DNA of 64,000 nt from Stenotrophomonas maltophilia (GCF_001676385.1 NZ_LYVJ01000005.1:62001-126000), one strand, 5' to 3'; shown: positions 1-8,797, numbered from the stretch's first letter. A program made the numbers and translations. Notes: generated from the sequence alone by a model not told the origin.

Positions 1-66
1 CCGGTCGCAGGCCGACCGCGCGATGGGCCGGAGCACGGCTGATGGCCGCGCTCCGACCGACGTGGA

Positions 67-744
67 TCAGGCCTCTTCGCGTACGTAGGCGAACGACTCG
101 TCCAACCGCTCGAAGCCGATCACTTCAGCGACGATGTCCTGGGCGTCGTCGTCGCTGATGTCTCCTTCCTCAATGTCCTCGACGCGGGCGAACAGCCGCT
201 GCAACGCCGCGTACTGGTCGTCGCGCAGGAACGGCTGGTGGCTCTGCAGCCAGCGCTGCAGGTTCCCGGCCAGCTCGCCGTGCGAAAGCAGCGAGTAGGG
301 TGGCTCATATTCGGCAACCGCTTCGACCATCTTGCGGAAGAGGAAATCCTGGTAGTTGGCGGCCAGCACATCGGCACGGTCGTCGTCATGCCACACCAGC
401 ACGACTGGCGGCTCGGCGAAACCGGGCGCGTTGCTCCAGAAACAGTAGCTGTCGCCCGCGCCGGTCCGCGCGAACGGCAGCAGCTGCAGGTCGGGGCGCA
501 GGGGATTGTAGTGGTCTTCGGCAGTCAGCTCCTGCCACGCCTCGAGCAGCTCATCGAGTTCCAGGGGTTCATAGTCCTGGGCGTACAACAGCACTGGCGG
601 ATCTGCCTGCAGCGTCGGGAACACCACCTCGGACCATTCCGGATGGGGGGCGCCCCAGCTCAACCGTCCGGCCTCATGCAGCTGCTTGAACAACGGCGGG
701 AAAGACTGGCCGGTGGCCTGTTCGATGGCAGATAGCGTGCTCAT
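67..744 (-). CDS. SMI1/KNR4 (SUKH)-like protein
   Basis: A 225-residue cytoplasmic protein with no signal peptide or membrane segment. The start at 744 is preceded by AAGGA at good spacing; an upstream in-frame start nine codons earlier lacks one. The segment around residues 90-103 (PFARTGAG then DSYCFW), followed by a hydrophobic strand ending in VWHDDD near 113-122, resembles the core of SUKH/SMI1-KNR4 proteins, which often act as immunity or regulatory proteins. The C-terminal 100 residues are acidic and helical-looking (EDIEEGDISDDDAQD). No toxin gene is visible beside it, so an immunity role is only a possibility. The family call rests on motif resemblance. Confidence 0.6.
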   Translation of the reverse strand: MSTLSAIEQATGQSFPPLFKQLHEAGRLSWGAPHPEWSEVVFPTLQADPPVLLYAQDYEPLELDELLEAWQELTAEDHYNPLRPDLQLLPFARTGAGDSYCFWSNAPGFAEPPVVLVWHDDDRADVLAANYQDFLFRKMVEAVAEYEPPYSLLSHGELAGNLQRWLQSHQPFLRDDQYAALQRLFARVEDIEEGDISDDDAQDIVAEVIGFERLDESFAYVREEA

Positions 745-859
745 GGATGTCCTTGTCGACAGAGGTCGCACAGCTTGCCCGAATTCCCGCAGAAGATGAA
801 CCGGCAGCTGCTGGCGGCGGGACTAGACTGCGGGCCACCGGATGCCGCCAATCACAGCC

Positions 860-1276
860 ATGGACTCCACTGCCTGCAGCTTCATCGCCAATATCGACGT
901 CCCCGACCTGCCCGCCGCCGAAGCGTTCTACGTGGCCGCGTTTGGATTGCGCGTCGGCCGCCGGCTCGGTACCGGCGCGGTGGAGCTGCTGGGTGGACCG
1001 ACGCCGCTGTACCTGCTGCAGAACGTCGCCGGCAGCGCCGCCACCGACGACGGCGACGTGCGCGACTACGAGCGCCACTGGACGCCGCTGCACCTGGACT
1101 GGGTAGTGGATGACATCAAGGCCGCGCTGGTTCGTGCGGTCGCGGCCGGGGCGACGGTCGAGCAGCCCGTGCGCGATCGCCGCTGGGGGCGCATCGCCGC
1201 GCTGGCCGATCCGTTCGGGCATGGTTTCTGCCTGATCCAGTTCAGTGGCGATGGCTACGATGCACTGGTGACATGA
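860..1276 (+). CDS. VOC-family (glyoxalase/bleomycin-resistance fold) protein
   Basis: A 138-residue single-domain vicinal-oxygen-chelate protein. It shows the usual paired beta-alpha-beta modules: NIDVPDLPAAEAFYVAAFG near residues 10-28, HLDWVVDDI in the middle and ADPFGHGFCLIQF at the end. Histidine in HLDWVV and a late acidic/histidine region are candidate metal ligands, but substrate cannot be deduced. An alternative ATG lies at 842, six codons upstream; neither start has a clear ribosome binding site. It is convergent with the LysR gene that follows and divergent from the SUKH-like gene, with which it may share the 115-bp upstream region. Confidence 0.75.
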   Translation: MDSTACSFIANIDVPDLPAAEAFYVAAFGLRVGRRLGTGAVELLGGPTPLYLLQNVAGSAATDDGDVRDYERHWTPLHLDWVVDDIKAALVRAVAAGATVEQPVRDRRWGRIAALADPFGHGFCLIQFSGDGYDALVT

Positions 1277-1325
1277 GCGATGGCGGTTGCCGGCCGTTGG
1301 TCGGCACTGCAGCCCCCAACCGCAA

Positions 1326-2210
1326 CTACTCCCGCAACATATCCACGAACGCACGCAACGCGCCCGGCATCTGCCGCTGCCTGGGGTAGTAAAGCGCGAA
1401 GCCGGCGAATGGCTCGCTCCAGTCTTCCAGCACCGCCACCATCTGCCCCGATTCGATGTACGGCCTTGCGGTGTCTTCCAGCACATAGGCCAGGCCGATG
1501 CCATCGAGCACCGCCCGCACGACCGTGCCCTGCTCGCCCAGGGTCAGCCGCCCGGGCACGTCGATTTCCAGCGCCTGTCCATCGCGTTCGAACTGCCACT
1601 TGTACAGGTGCCCGCTGGCGAAGCGGAAGCGGATGCACTCGTGCATGGCCAGGTCGCGCGGATGCTGCGGTGCCGGCCGCCGCCGCAGGTAGTCCGGCGA
1701 GCCGACGATCAGCCCGCGCAGCGGCGGCCCCATCGGCACCGCCACCATGTCCTCCGGCACGAACTCGTGCAGGCGTACGCCGGCGTCGTAGCCCTCGGCG
1801 ACGATATCGACCAGGCCATCGTTCTCGGTCAGCTCAACGCGCACGTCGGGGTGGGCGCGCAGGAAGTGCGCCAGGCGGGGTCCCAGTTGGGTCGGTACCG
1901 CCGCACGGGTGGCATTGATGCGCAGCAGGCCGGCCGGAGCGGCGCGGAACTGGTTCATCTCTTCCAGCGCATCGTGCACCTGCCCCAACGCGGGCTGCAG
2001 GCGCTCCAGCAGGCGTTGCCCGGCTTCGGTCAGGGCCACGCTGCGCGTCGTGCGATGGAACAGGCCCACACCCAACCGTTCCTCCAGCGCGCGGATCGCA
2101 TAGCTCACCGCCGAGGTGGACAGCGCGAGCTCGGCACCGGCACGGCGAAAACTGCGATGGCGGGCGACCGCGGCGAACGCGGCCAGGTGCGAGAGGTTGT
2201 CAGTGGCCAT
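1326..2210 (-). CDS. LysR-family transcriptional regulator
   Basis: A 294-residue LysR regulator of normal family length. The N-terminal winged helix-turn-helix occupies roughly residues 5-64 (LAAFAAVARHRSF, STSAVSYAIRALEERLG, LFHRTTRSVALTEAG), and the rest is the periplasmic-binding-like effector domain. It is divergent from the zinc alcohol dehydrogenase at 2318, with 107 bp between the two starts, the classical arrangement in which a LysR protein controls its neighbour. Regulation of that dehydrogenase, perhaps in response to an aldehyde, is an inference from position only. Confidence 0.88.
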   Translation of the reverse strand: MATDNLSHLAAFAAVARHRSFRRAGAELALSTSAVSYAIRALEERLGVGLFHRTTRSVALTEAGQRLLERLQPALGQVHDALEEMNQFRAAPAGLLRINATRAAVPTQLGPRLAHFLRAHPDVRVELTENDGLVDIVAEGYDAGVRLHEFVPEDMVAVPMGPPLRGLIVGSPDYLRRRPAPQHPRDLAMHECIRFRFASGHLYKWQFERDGQALEIDVPGRLTLGEQGTVVRAVLDGIGLAYVLEDTARPYIESGQMVAVLEDWSEPFAGFALYYPRQRQMPGALRAFVDMLRE

Positions 2211-2317
2211 GATTATGCAGTCCGACTTGATGAATCATGCCGATATCCACGCTTCTTGCTGCTGGGTACGGGGCGTATTGTAAAACGCCTTTCCATAAAC
2301 CCCGCCAAGGATTACCC
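2211..2317. promoter_or_regulatory. Divergent promoter region, LysR gene / alcohol dehydrogenase
   Basis: This 107-bp space separates two divergent starts and is AT-rich compared with its surroundings. It contains an imperfect interrupted dyad near 2212-2240 (TGATTATGCA and GATGAATCATG) of the T-N11-A style bound by LysR proteins. The AAGG at 2307-2310 is the ribosome binding site of the dehydrogenase. The operator assignment is tentative. Confidence 0.4.
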
Positions 2318-3376
2318 ATGTCCCTTGCCCATGGCTATGCGGTCCGCAGCAACACCGCCCCGCTTGAGCCTTTCACCTTCGAACGCCGCGCCGTCGGCGC
2401 CAGCGACATCCGCATCGAGGTGCTGTACAGCGGCATCTGCCATTCCGATCTGCACCAGGCCCGCGACGACTGGGGTGGTGCCGCATACCCGATGGTGCCC
2501 GGCCACGAGATCATCGGCCGGGTGGTCGAAGTCGGGCCGGACGTCACCACCCTGAAGGTCGGCGATTTCGCCGGCGTCGGCTGCATGGTCGATTCCTGCC
2601 GCCACTGCGATGCCTGCGACCACGACCTGGAGCAGTACTGCGAAAAGGGCCCGACCTACACCTACAACAGCCACGACCGGAACACCGGCGAGCTGACCAT
2701 GGGCGGCTACTCCGACCACATCGTGGTGGAACAGCGTTTCGTGGTGAAAGTATCCGCGAAGCTGGACCTGAAAGCGGCAGCGCCGCTGCTGTGCGCCGGC
2801 ATCACCACCTACTCGCCGCTGCGCCACTGGAAGGTCGGCCCCGGCCAGAAGGTAGGCGTCATCGGCCTGGGCGGCCTGGGCCACATGGGCGTGAAGTTCG
2901 CCAAGGCGATGGGCGCCACCGTCGTGATGATCACCACCACTCCAGAAAAAGGTGCCGATGCCAAGCGCCTGGGCGCGGACGAGGTGCTGGTCTCGCGCGA
3001 TGCCGCACAGATGAAGGCCCACGCCAACAGCTTCGACTTCCTGCTCAACACGGTGCCGGTCAGCCATGACACCAACCCGTACATGAGCCTGCTCAAGCGC
3101 GACGCCACCATGTGCCTGGTCGGCGTCATCACCGAACTGGACCCGCCGCTGAGGGGCGGTGCGGTGATCTTCGGGCGCAAGCACGTTACCGGTTCGGCGA
3201 TCGGCGGCATGGCCGAAACCCAGGAAATGATGGACTTCTGCGCCGAGCACAACATCGTCAGCGACGTTGAGGTGATCGACATCAAGGACGTCAACCAGGC
3301 GTGGGAACGCATGGCGAGAAACGATGTGCGCTACCGCTTCGTGATCGACATGGCAACGCTGAAGAACGCGGCTTGA
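2318..3376 (+). CDS. Zinc-dependent NAD(P) alcohol dehydrogenase (YahK/CAD-like)
   Basis: A 352-residue medium-chain dehydrogenase that would interconvert alcohols and aldehydes with NAD(P)H. Catalytic zinc ligands are C41 and H63 (GICHSD, PGHEI) with a third cysteine in PLLCAGIT; the structural zinc is held by C94, C97, C100 and C108. The nucleotide-binding motif is GLGGLGHMG. The layout matches the YahK/cinnamyl-alcohol-dehydrogenase group, usually NADPH-dependent aldehyde reductases. The start at 2318 has AAGG eight bases upstream; a longer in-frame reading from 2237 would run through the promoter region. A strong terminator follows at 3398. Confidence 0.9.
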   Translation: MSLAHGYAVRSNTAPLEPFTFERRAVGASDIRIEVLYSGICHSDLHQARDDWGGAAYPMVPGHEIIGRVVEVGPDVTTLKVGDFAGVGCMVDSCRHCDACDHDLEQYCEKGPTYTYNSHDRNTGELTMGGYSDHIVVEQRFVVKVSAKLDLKAAAPLLCAGITTYSPLRHWKVGPGQKVGVIGLGGLGHMGVKFAKAMGATVVMITTTPEKGADAKRLGADEVLVSRDAAQMKAHANSFDFLLNTVPVSHDTNPYMSLLKRDATMCLVGVITELDPPLRGGAVIFGRKHVTGSAIGGMAETQEMMDFCAEHNIVSDVEVIDIKDVNQAWERMARNDVRYRFVIDMATLKNAA

Positions 3377-3397
3377 TCCAAGGCAGATGTAAGAAAG

Positions 3398-3426
3398 AAA
3401 AACCCCGGCAATGCCGGGGTTTTTTC
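3398..3426 (+). terminator. Rho-independent terminator after alcohol dehydrogenase
   Basis: A GC-rich hairpin (ACCCCGGC, AAT loop side, GCCGGGGT) is flanked by A-rich sequence before it and six T residues after it. It lies 22 bp past the dehydrogenase stop and, because of the A-tract on its other side, could also terminate gshA transcription from the opposite strand. Confidence 0.9.
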
Positions 3427-3432
3427 ATGGCA

Positions 3433-3450
3433 TGCCGACCAAGGTCGGCA
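3433..3450. repeat. REP-like hairpin (TGCCGACC/GGTCGGCA)
   Basis: Two perfect 8-bp arms are separated by AA. The same design (arms ending GACC/GGTC around a two-base centre) recurs at 6703, 25931, 12250 and 56481. This copy lacks a GTAG head and lies between convergent genes. Confidence 0.6.
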
Positions 3451-3464
3451 CCCACCCAACATCA

Positions 3465-4829
3465 TCAATAAGCGAACTCGCGGAATACCGGGTCGACATC
3501 GCCATGCCAGCGGCCGTGGAACAGCGCCAGCTTGCGTTCGGCCGGGGTGAGGCCGGATTCGACGATCTCCTGCAGCACGTCCAGGAACTTGCTCTCGTCT
3601 TGGCCGTCGGCATTGCGTGCGGCGCGGCGCTTGAGGCCTTCCACCGAGATCTTCAGGGCTTCACGTGCCAGGTCACGTACCGTGCCATTGCGGAACGGCA
3701 GGTTCATCGCATGCTTCGGCACGCCATCGCGCAGCGCATGGCGCTCGGCCAGGGTGAAGTCACGCACCAGGTCCCAGGCAGCATCCAGCGCAGCGTCGTC
3801 ATACAGCAGGCCGACCCAGAACGCCGGCAAGGCACACAGGCGGCTCCACGGACCGCCGTCGGCGCCGCGCATTTCCAGGTATTTCTTCAGGCGCACTTCC
3901 GGGAACGCGGTGGTCATGTGGTCCGACCAGTCGCGCAGGGTCGGAAGCGCGCCCGGCAGGACCGGCAGCCTGCCCTGCATGAAATCGCGGAAGCTCTGCC
4001 CGCTGGCGTCGTGGTAGATGCCATCGCGGTAGGAGAAGTACATCGGCACGTCGAGCAGGTAATCGACATAGCGTTCGTATCCGAAGCCATCTTCGAACAC
4101 GAAGTCGAGCATGCCGGTGCGGTCGGCGTCGGTGTCGGTCCAGATGTGCGAACGGTAACTCAGGTAGCCGTTCGGCTTGCCTTCGGTGAACGGCGAATCG
4201 GCGAACAACGCGGTGGCGATCGGCTGCAGTGCCAGCGATACGCGGAACTTCTTCACCATGTCCGCTTCGGTGGCGTAGTCCAGGTTCACCTGCACCGTGC
4301 AGGTGCGGGTCATCATGTCCAGGCCCAGCGAGCCGACCTTGGGCATGTACGCGCGCATGATCCTGTAGCGGCCCTTCGGCATCCATGGCATTTCGTCGCG
4401 CTTCCACTTCGGCTGGAAGCCCATGCCGAGGAAGCCCAGCTGCAGTTCGCCGGCCACCTGTGCCACTTCGTTGAGGTGGGTGCCGGTCTCCACGCAGGTC
4501 TGGTGGATGGTTTCCAGCGCCGCGCCGGACAGTTCCAGCTGGCCGGCCGGTTCCAGCGTCACCGAGGCGCCATCGCGCAGCAGGGCGATGGTGTTGCCAT
4601 TCTCCTGCACCGGTTCCCAGCCGAAGCGGACCAGGCCGTTGAGCAGCGCTTCGATGCCGCGCTCTCCCTCAAAGGTCGGCGGCCGCAGGTCATCCAGGCG
4701 GAACCCGAACTTCTCGTGCTCGGTGCCGATGCGCCACTGCGCGCGGGGCTTCTCGCCGGAGGCGATCACCTCCACCAGCTGCGAGCGGTCGGTAATGGGG
4801 GTATCGGCGACGTGGCTGGGGCTCGACAA
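3465..4829 (-). CDS. gshA: Glutamate-cysteine ligase, plant/alphaproteobacterial type
   Basis: Catalyses ATP-dependent formation of gamma-glutamylcysteine, the first step of glutathione synthesis, in the cytoplasm. The protein aligns by motif with the GCS2-type enzyme of plants and xanthomonads: the [10 protein letters not shown] segment near residue 33, the metal/substrate motif around [13 protein letters not shown], and [18 protein letters not shown]. From a TTG start at 4829 ([18 protein letters not shown]) it has 454 residues, the usual length. No ATG exists upstream; a GTG at 4907 would add 26 poorly conserved-looking residues. The start is therefore uncertain. No gshB lies nearby. Confidence 0.9.
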   Translation of the reverse strand: MSSPSHVADTPITDRSQLVEVIASGEKPRAQWRIGTEHEKFGFRLDDLRPPTFEGERGIEALLNGLVRFGWEPVQENGNTIALLRDGASVTLEPAGQLELSGAALETIHQTCVETGTHLNEVAQVAGELQLGFLGMGFQPKWKRDEMPWMPKGRYRIMRAYMPKVGSLGLDMMTRTCTVQVNLDYATEADMVKKFRVSLALQPIATALFADSPFTEGKPNGYLSYRSHIWTDTDADRTGMLDFVFEDGFGYERYVDYLLDVPMYFSYRDGIYHDASGQSFRDFMQGRLPVLPGALPTLRDWSDHMTTAFPEVRLKKYLEMRGADGGPWSRLCALPAFWVGLLYDDAALDAAWDLVRDFTLAERHALRDGVPKHAMNLPFRNGTVRDLAREALKISVEGLKRRAARNADGQDESKFLDVLQEIVESGLTPAERKLALFHGRWHGDVDPVFREFAY

Positions 4830-4981
4830 GGGGAAGACTCGCTGGGCTGTGGCGGGGGATGTGGGGCTGGCGGCCTCCCATCGCAAGGGCGCACTATAGC
4901 GTGGCACTCCGTCGCGTCATGCAACGATGACAGGTTTCAGCATCCTATCGGCACCCACTTGACCCTCGTACACTCCGAGGC

Positions 4982-5686
4982 ATGAGCCGCCATTCACGAC
5001 ATACCGAACTGCACCGCTCCGAACGCGTCGGCTGGCTGCGCGCTGCCGTACTGGGGGCAAATGACGGCATCGTCTCCGTGGCCGGCCTGGTGGTCGGCGT
5101 AGCCGCCAGCGGCGCGTCGGCCAGCACCATCCTGGCCACCGGCGTGGCCGGCACCGTAGCCGGCGCGATGTCAATGGCCGCTGGCGAGTACGTCTCGGTA
5201 CAGACCCAGGCCGACACCGAAGACGCCGACCTGGCGATGGAAAAGCGCGAACTGCGGGACAATCCGCACAGTGAACTGGAAGAACTTGCCGCGATCTATC
5301 GCCACCGGGGCCTGGACCCGGCGCTGGCGCGCCAGGTCGCCGAGCAGCTGACCGCCCACGACGCGCTGGGCGCCCATGCCCGCGACGAGCTGGGCATCAC
5401 CGACACGCTGCGCGCGCGCCCCCTGCAGGCGGCGCTGGCGTCGGCCGGTGCCTTCACCTGTGGCGCTGCGTTGCCGGTGCTGATCGCGCTGCTGGCGCCG
5501 GTGGACAGGGTTGCGTTGATGACCACTACCAGCACCCTGCTCGGCCTGTGCCTGACCGGCGCGATGGCGGCCCAGGCCGGCGGCGCGTCCCCACTGCGCG
5601 GTGCAGTCCGGGTCGTATTCTGGGGCGCCTTGGCCATGGCCGCTGCCGCCGGCGTTGGCCGCCTGCTTGGCATCCACGTCGCATGA
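4982..5686 (+). CDS. VIT1/CCC1-family iron/manganese transporter
   Basis: A 234-residue integral membrane protein of the vacuolar-iron-transporter family. The diagnostic segment GANDGIVSVAGLVVGV sits near residues 26-41, followed by GTVAGAMSMAAGEYVSV. A charged cytoplasmic stretch rich in Glu (residues about 80-140) corresponds to the metal-binding domain, and three hydrophobic segments follow. Family members export Fe2+ or Mn2+ from the cytoplasm. The stop overlaps the ATG of the AraC-type gene in an ATGA junction, so the two are translationally coupled. Confidence 0.88.
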   Translation: MSRHSRHTELHRSERVGWLRAAVLGANDGIVSVAGLVVGVAASGASASTILATGVAGTVAGAMSMAAGEYVSVQTQADTEDADLAMEKRELRDNPHSELEELAAIYRHRGLDPALARQVAEQLTAHDALGAHARDELGITDTLRARPLQAALASAGAFTCGAALPVLIALLAPVDRVALMTTTSTLLGLCLTGAMAAQAGGASPLRGAVRVVFWGALAMAAAAGVGRLLGIHVA

Positions 5687-6507
5687 CCGGCATGTTGCCC
5701 CCGGCCACCGCCCTGCTGGCCGAACTGGCCAGCCTGGCCGGCTGCGAACGCGCCGAAGGCTACGCCTGCATCAGCGCCCGCCGTGAGCATGGCGCCAGCT
5801 CGGTGGAGGTTCCGCAACCACAGTTCGCGATCCTGCTGGAGGGCCGCAAGCAGGTGCGTACAGCGCACCAGGCACTGGCGTTCGTCCCCGGTGACATCCT
5901 GCTGCTGACCCAGCGCTGTCGCATCGACGTAGTCAACACCCCTGATCCACGCAGCGGCCGCTACCTCAGTGTCATCGTGCCGCTCTGCGCCGAAGTGCTT
6001 TCGGCGGCGCGCACGCTTTGGAACGAGGAGCTTCCCGCGCCTGGCCAGGCGATGGCGCGGCTACCGTTGACCGAACACGGCGCGGTACTGCGCCAGTGGC
6101 GGCAATCGCTGCAGGACGGCCGATACAGCGACGCACGCCTGGCCCTGGCCACGCTGGTACTGGCCCTGTGCCGGCAGGGCCATGGCAACCTGCTGCTGCC
6201 GCAGGCGCCCAGTCTGGGCGAGCAGATCCGCGACCGCATCGCCGCCGACCCGGCACGCGACTGGCAATCCCGCGATGTGGAAGAACTGTTCGCGCTGAGC
6301 GGCGCGACCCTGCGCCGCCGGCTTGCCGCCGAAGTCACCAGCCTGCGCCAGCTGCTCACCGAGGCGCGGCTGGCGCATGGCATGCAGCTGCTCTACACCA
6401 CCGACCTGCCGCTGAAGACCGTCGCCGCACGCGCGGGCTACCGGTCTGCGGCCAGTTTCAGCAAGCGCTTCGCCGAGCAGTACGGCCTGGCTCCCACAGA
6501 CATTTGA
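5683..6507 (+). CDS. AraC-family transcriptional regulator
   Basis: A 274-residue regulator with an N-terminal cupin-like effector domain (VPQPQFAILLEGRKQV, FVPGDILLL) and a C-terminal double helix-turn-helix: LFALSGATLRRRLAAEV near residue 205 and LKTVAARAGYRSAASFSKRFAEQYG near the end. The start at 5683 overlaps the stop of the transporter gene, so both probably form an operon. It may control the metal transporter, although AraC proteins with this AraC_N-type domain more often sense small organic molecules. It is immediately followed by a large cluster of inverted repeats. Confidence 0.87.
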   Translation: MTGMLPPATALLAELASLAGCERAEGYACISARREHGASSVEVPQPQFAILLEGRKQVRTAHQALAFVPGDILLLTQRCRIDVVNTPDPRSGRYLSVIVPLCAEVLSAARTLWNEELPAPGQAMARLPLTEHGAVLRQWRQSLQDGRYSDARLALATLVLALCRQGHGNLLLPQAPSLGEQIRDRIAADPARDWQSRDVEELFALSGATLRRRLAAEVTSLRQLLTEARLAHGMQLLYTTDLPLKTVAARAGYRSAASFSKRFAEQYGLAPTDI

Positions 6508-7050
6508 GGGGGTTCGGCAGGGCTTGCAGCCCTGCACCTGCAGAGGCAACGGCAACAGCGAAAGCAACAGCAACAGCGGGCTATCCGTGGGATGGCGGGG
6601 CGGTGTGGGTGGGCAGGACACGCCGTAAACCCATCCATGGCGCCAACGGTCCTGCCCACCCACACCGCCCCGCCTCTGACAGATCTTCGCGGCTGTTGGT
6701 AGGTGTCGACCTTGGTCGACACATCTGTCAGATATCGAAATCGATCTGGGGTCAGATCCGTTTTCCTCCGGAAAACGGATCTGACCCAAAGAGAATTTCC
6801 AACAGATCGCGGAAAACTGTCGAAGGCGGGGTGGGTCCGGTTGCGGGAGTGTCCGCGGCATGGATGCCGCGGCCAAGCCCCCAGGGATGGGTTTACGGCG
6901 TCTCCCCCAACCGGACCCACCCCGCCATCCCACGGATAGCCCGCTGTTGCTGTTGCTGTTGCTGTTGCTTCGGCCGTTGCCCTGGCTCGTAGCGGGTGCA
7001 GGGCGCAGCCCTGCAGACAACACCCCCCTGAGCATTCCGCGCAGTGGATT
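6508..7050. repeat. Composite nested inverted-repeat cluster
   Basis: This stretch has no credible gene and is almost wholly palindromic. An outer perfect 37-bp inverted repeat pairs 6564-6600 with 6920-6956. Inside it are two separate palindromes: a perfect 26-bp pair (6594-6619 with 6649-6674) and a perfect 19-bp pair (6825-6843 with 6908-6926). Between them lie a GTAG-headed hairpin (6699-6722), a 10-bp pair (6675-6684 with 6723-6732) and an 18-bp pair (6749-6766 with 6770-6787). The outer flanks are hairpins of CAGGGC/GCCCTG type at about 6518-6536 and 6989-7014. CAACAG/CTGTTG hexamer repeats border the core. Confidence 0.9.
6749..6787. repeat. GGTCAGATCCG hairpin
   Basis: Perfect 18-bp arms (GGGTCAGATCCGTTTTCC and its complement) around a three-base centre. 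A close relative, with CCC replacing the CG-TT part, occurs at 44101-44145 between ptr-type reductase and folK, so this is a dispersed family rather than a one-off structure. The T-run inside each arm also allows it to act as a terminator. Confidence 0.85.
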
Positions 7051-7121
7051 GAGCGCCACGCACACGCTGGCCACGGCACGCTGGCGGCAACGGAACTGCC
7101 CGTCATCTACCGAGAACCGCC

Positions 7122-8096
7122 ATGACCTCCCATTACCTGCCGCTGCGCGGCGCCCTGTTGCTGGCCCTGTCCTCCCTGCCGCTGGCCGCGCTGGCCGAGG
7201 CCACTTCGCAGGCCCCCACCCAGCAGGTGCCGGGCGTCTACCACCAGCGCGTCGGTGCACTGCAGGTCACCGCCCTGTTCGACGGCGTGGTCGCGCTCGG
7301 CCGGCAGGAGGTGGTGGACGTGCCGCCAACGCTGGTCAGCCGGCTGCTGGAAGGCCGCTACGTGCCGGAGGACAAGAAGGGCCTGCAGACCGCGATCAAT
7401 GCCTTCCTGATCCGCCAGGGCACCCACCTCACCCTGGTTGATACCGGCACCGCGCAGTGCTTCGGACCCGGCCTGGGCCAGGTGCTGGGCAACCTCCGCG
7501 CATCCGGCGTGGACCCGGCCGAGGTGGACGAGGTGCTGCTGACCCATGCCCATCCGGACCACCTGTGCGGGGTGCTCGACGCACAGGGCAAGCCGGCCTA
7601 CCCGAATGCAACGGTGTGGCTGTCCAGGGCCGATGCCGACTATTGGCTCGATCCGGCCAGCGAGGCCACCGCGCCGAAGGGCGTGCGCTTCGCCTTCCCG
7701 CTGGCGCGCAATGCGGTTGCGCCGTACCAGGCCAGCGGCCGCCTGCGCACCTTCAGCCCCGGCGATGCCCTGCCCGGCGGCGCAGTAGCGATGGATACCC
7801 ATGGCCATACCCCCGGCCATGTCTCCTACCGGTTTGACAGCCAGGGCCAGGCCCTGCTGGTGTGGGGCGATGTGCTGCACTTCCATGCAGTGCAGTTCGC
7901 GCATCCTGAAGCGGCGTTCGAGGCGGATTCGGACCGCAAGGCAGCCGTGGCCAGCCGTCGCAGCCTGCTGCAGCAGGCCACCGCCCAGGGTTGGTGGGTG
8001 GCCGGTGCCCACCTGCCGTTCCCCGGCCTGGGCCACGTACGCAGTGAAGGCCAGGCCTATGCGTGGGTCCCGGCGGAGTATTCGCCGTTGAACTGA
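7122..8096 (+). CDS. Exported metallo-beta-lactamase-fold hydrolase
   Basis: A 324-residue protein with an N-terminal signal peptide (residues 1-25, hydrophobic core LLLALSSLPLAALA), so probably periplasmic. The binuclear zinc site is complete: H142, H144, D146 and H147 in HAHPDH, H233 in TPGH, D250 in VWGD and H297 in GAHLPF. The arrangement resembles the group containing methyl-parathion hydrolase and quorum-quenching lactonases, but the substrate cannot be predicted. It is a single gene bounded by the nested repeat cluster upstream and a SMAG dimer downstream. Confidence 0.87.
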   Translation: MTSHYLPLRGALLLALSSLPLAALAEATSQAPTQQVPGVYHQRVGALQVTALFDGVVALGRQEVVDVPPTLVSRLLEGRYVPEDKKGLQTAINAFLIRQGTHLTLVDTGTAQCFGPGLGQVLGNLRASGVDPAEVDEVLLTHAHPDHLCGVLDAQGKPAYPNATVWLSRADADYWLDPASEATAPKGVRFAFPLARNAVAPYQASGRLRTFSPGDALPGGAVAMDTHGHTPGHVSYRFDSQGQALLVWGDVLHFHAVQFAHPEAAFEADSDRKAAVASRRSLLQQATAQGWWVAGAHLPFPGLGHVRSEGQAYAWVPAEYSPLN

Positions 8097-8101
8097 CCCG
8101 T

Positions 8102-8178
8102 GTAGAGCCGAGCCCATGCTCGGCTACCGCGCTCAGCGTGCCGGGATTCCACAGCCGAGCGTAGGCTCGGCTCTACAG
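8102..8178. repeat. SMAG/REP dimer
   Basis: Two GTAG-headed hairpins face each other: GTAGAGCCGAGCCCATGCTC at the left and the complementary form ending GGCTCTAC at the right. It lies between the convergent metallo-hydrolase and engB genes. Confidence 0.9.
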
Positions 8179-8194
8179 GAAGGCAGGGGAAGCC

Positions 8195-8797
8195 TTATTC
8201 CAGCCCCAGCCAGCCGCCGATCACGGCACGGGCTTCGTCCACGCCGGTACGGTCTTCGCCGGAGAACACCTGCACGCTGACGCTGTCACCGTAGGCCGAC
8301 TGCAGCTCCTTGCGCACCTTCTGCAGGGACTGCATCTGCTGGCTGCGGCTGAGCTTGTCGGCCTTGGTCAGCAGCGCGTGCGCCGGCAGGCCGCGCTGCA
8401 CGGCGTAGGACAGCATCTGCCGGTCGTAGTCCTTCAGCGGATGCCGGATGTCCATCACCACCACCAGCCCCTTCAGGGCTTCGCGGGTGCGGAAATACTT
8501 GTCGATGAAGGCCTGCCAGTGCGCCTGCAGGTCCAGCGGCACCTTGGCGTAGCCGTAACCGGGCAGGTCGACCAGATGCGCTTCCGGGGTGACCTGGAAG
8601 AACACCAGCTGCTGGGTACGGCCGGGGGTCTTGGAGACACGGGCCAGGGCGTTCTGGCGGGTCAGCGCATTGAGCGCACTGGACTTGCCGGCGTTGGAGC
8701 GGCCGGCGAAGGCCACTTCGGCCCCTTCGTCGGGCGGCAGCTGCCGCACGTTGTGGGCCGAAAGATGGTAACGGGCGCGTTCGATGAGCAATGACAT
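8195..8797 (-). CDS. engB: Ribosome biogenesis GTP-binding protein EngB (YsxC/YihA)
   Basis: A 200-residue Era/Obg-type small GTPase required for large ribosomal subunit assembly and usually essential. GTPase motifs are present in order: P-loop GRSNAGKSS at residues 32-40, the switch I region with the PGRTQQL segment, G3 DLPGYG and G4 LTKADK. Length matches the family. The ATG at 8797 is chosen because the conserved N-terminus (RARYHLSAHNVRQLP) begins just after it; longer in-frame readings upstream have no family similarity. It is divergent from the cytochrome c4 gene. Confidence 0.95.
   Translation of the reverse strand: MSLLIERARYHLSAHNVRQLPPDEGAEVAFAGRSNAGKSSALNALTRQNALARVSKTPGRTQQLVFFQVTPEAHLVDLPGYGYAKVPLDLQAHWQAFIDKYFRTREALKGLVVVMDIRHPLKDYDRQMLSYAVQRGLPAHALLTKADKLSRSQQMQSLQKVRKELQSAYGDSVSVQVFSGEDRTGVDEARAVIGGWLGLE

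Noticed and set aside
3411..4985. A 524-codon open frame opposite gshA
   Set aside because: gshA on the other strand has full family motifs, and this frame crosses the terminator and both gene boundaries.
6940..6968. Short tandem GTTGCT repeats considered as a CRISPR fragment
   Set aside because: The units are six bases long without spacers; they are part of the inverted-repeat cluster.
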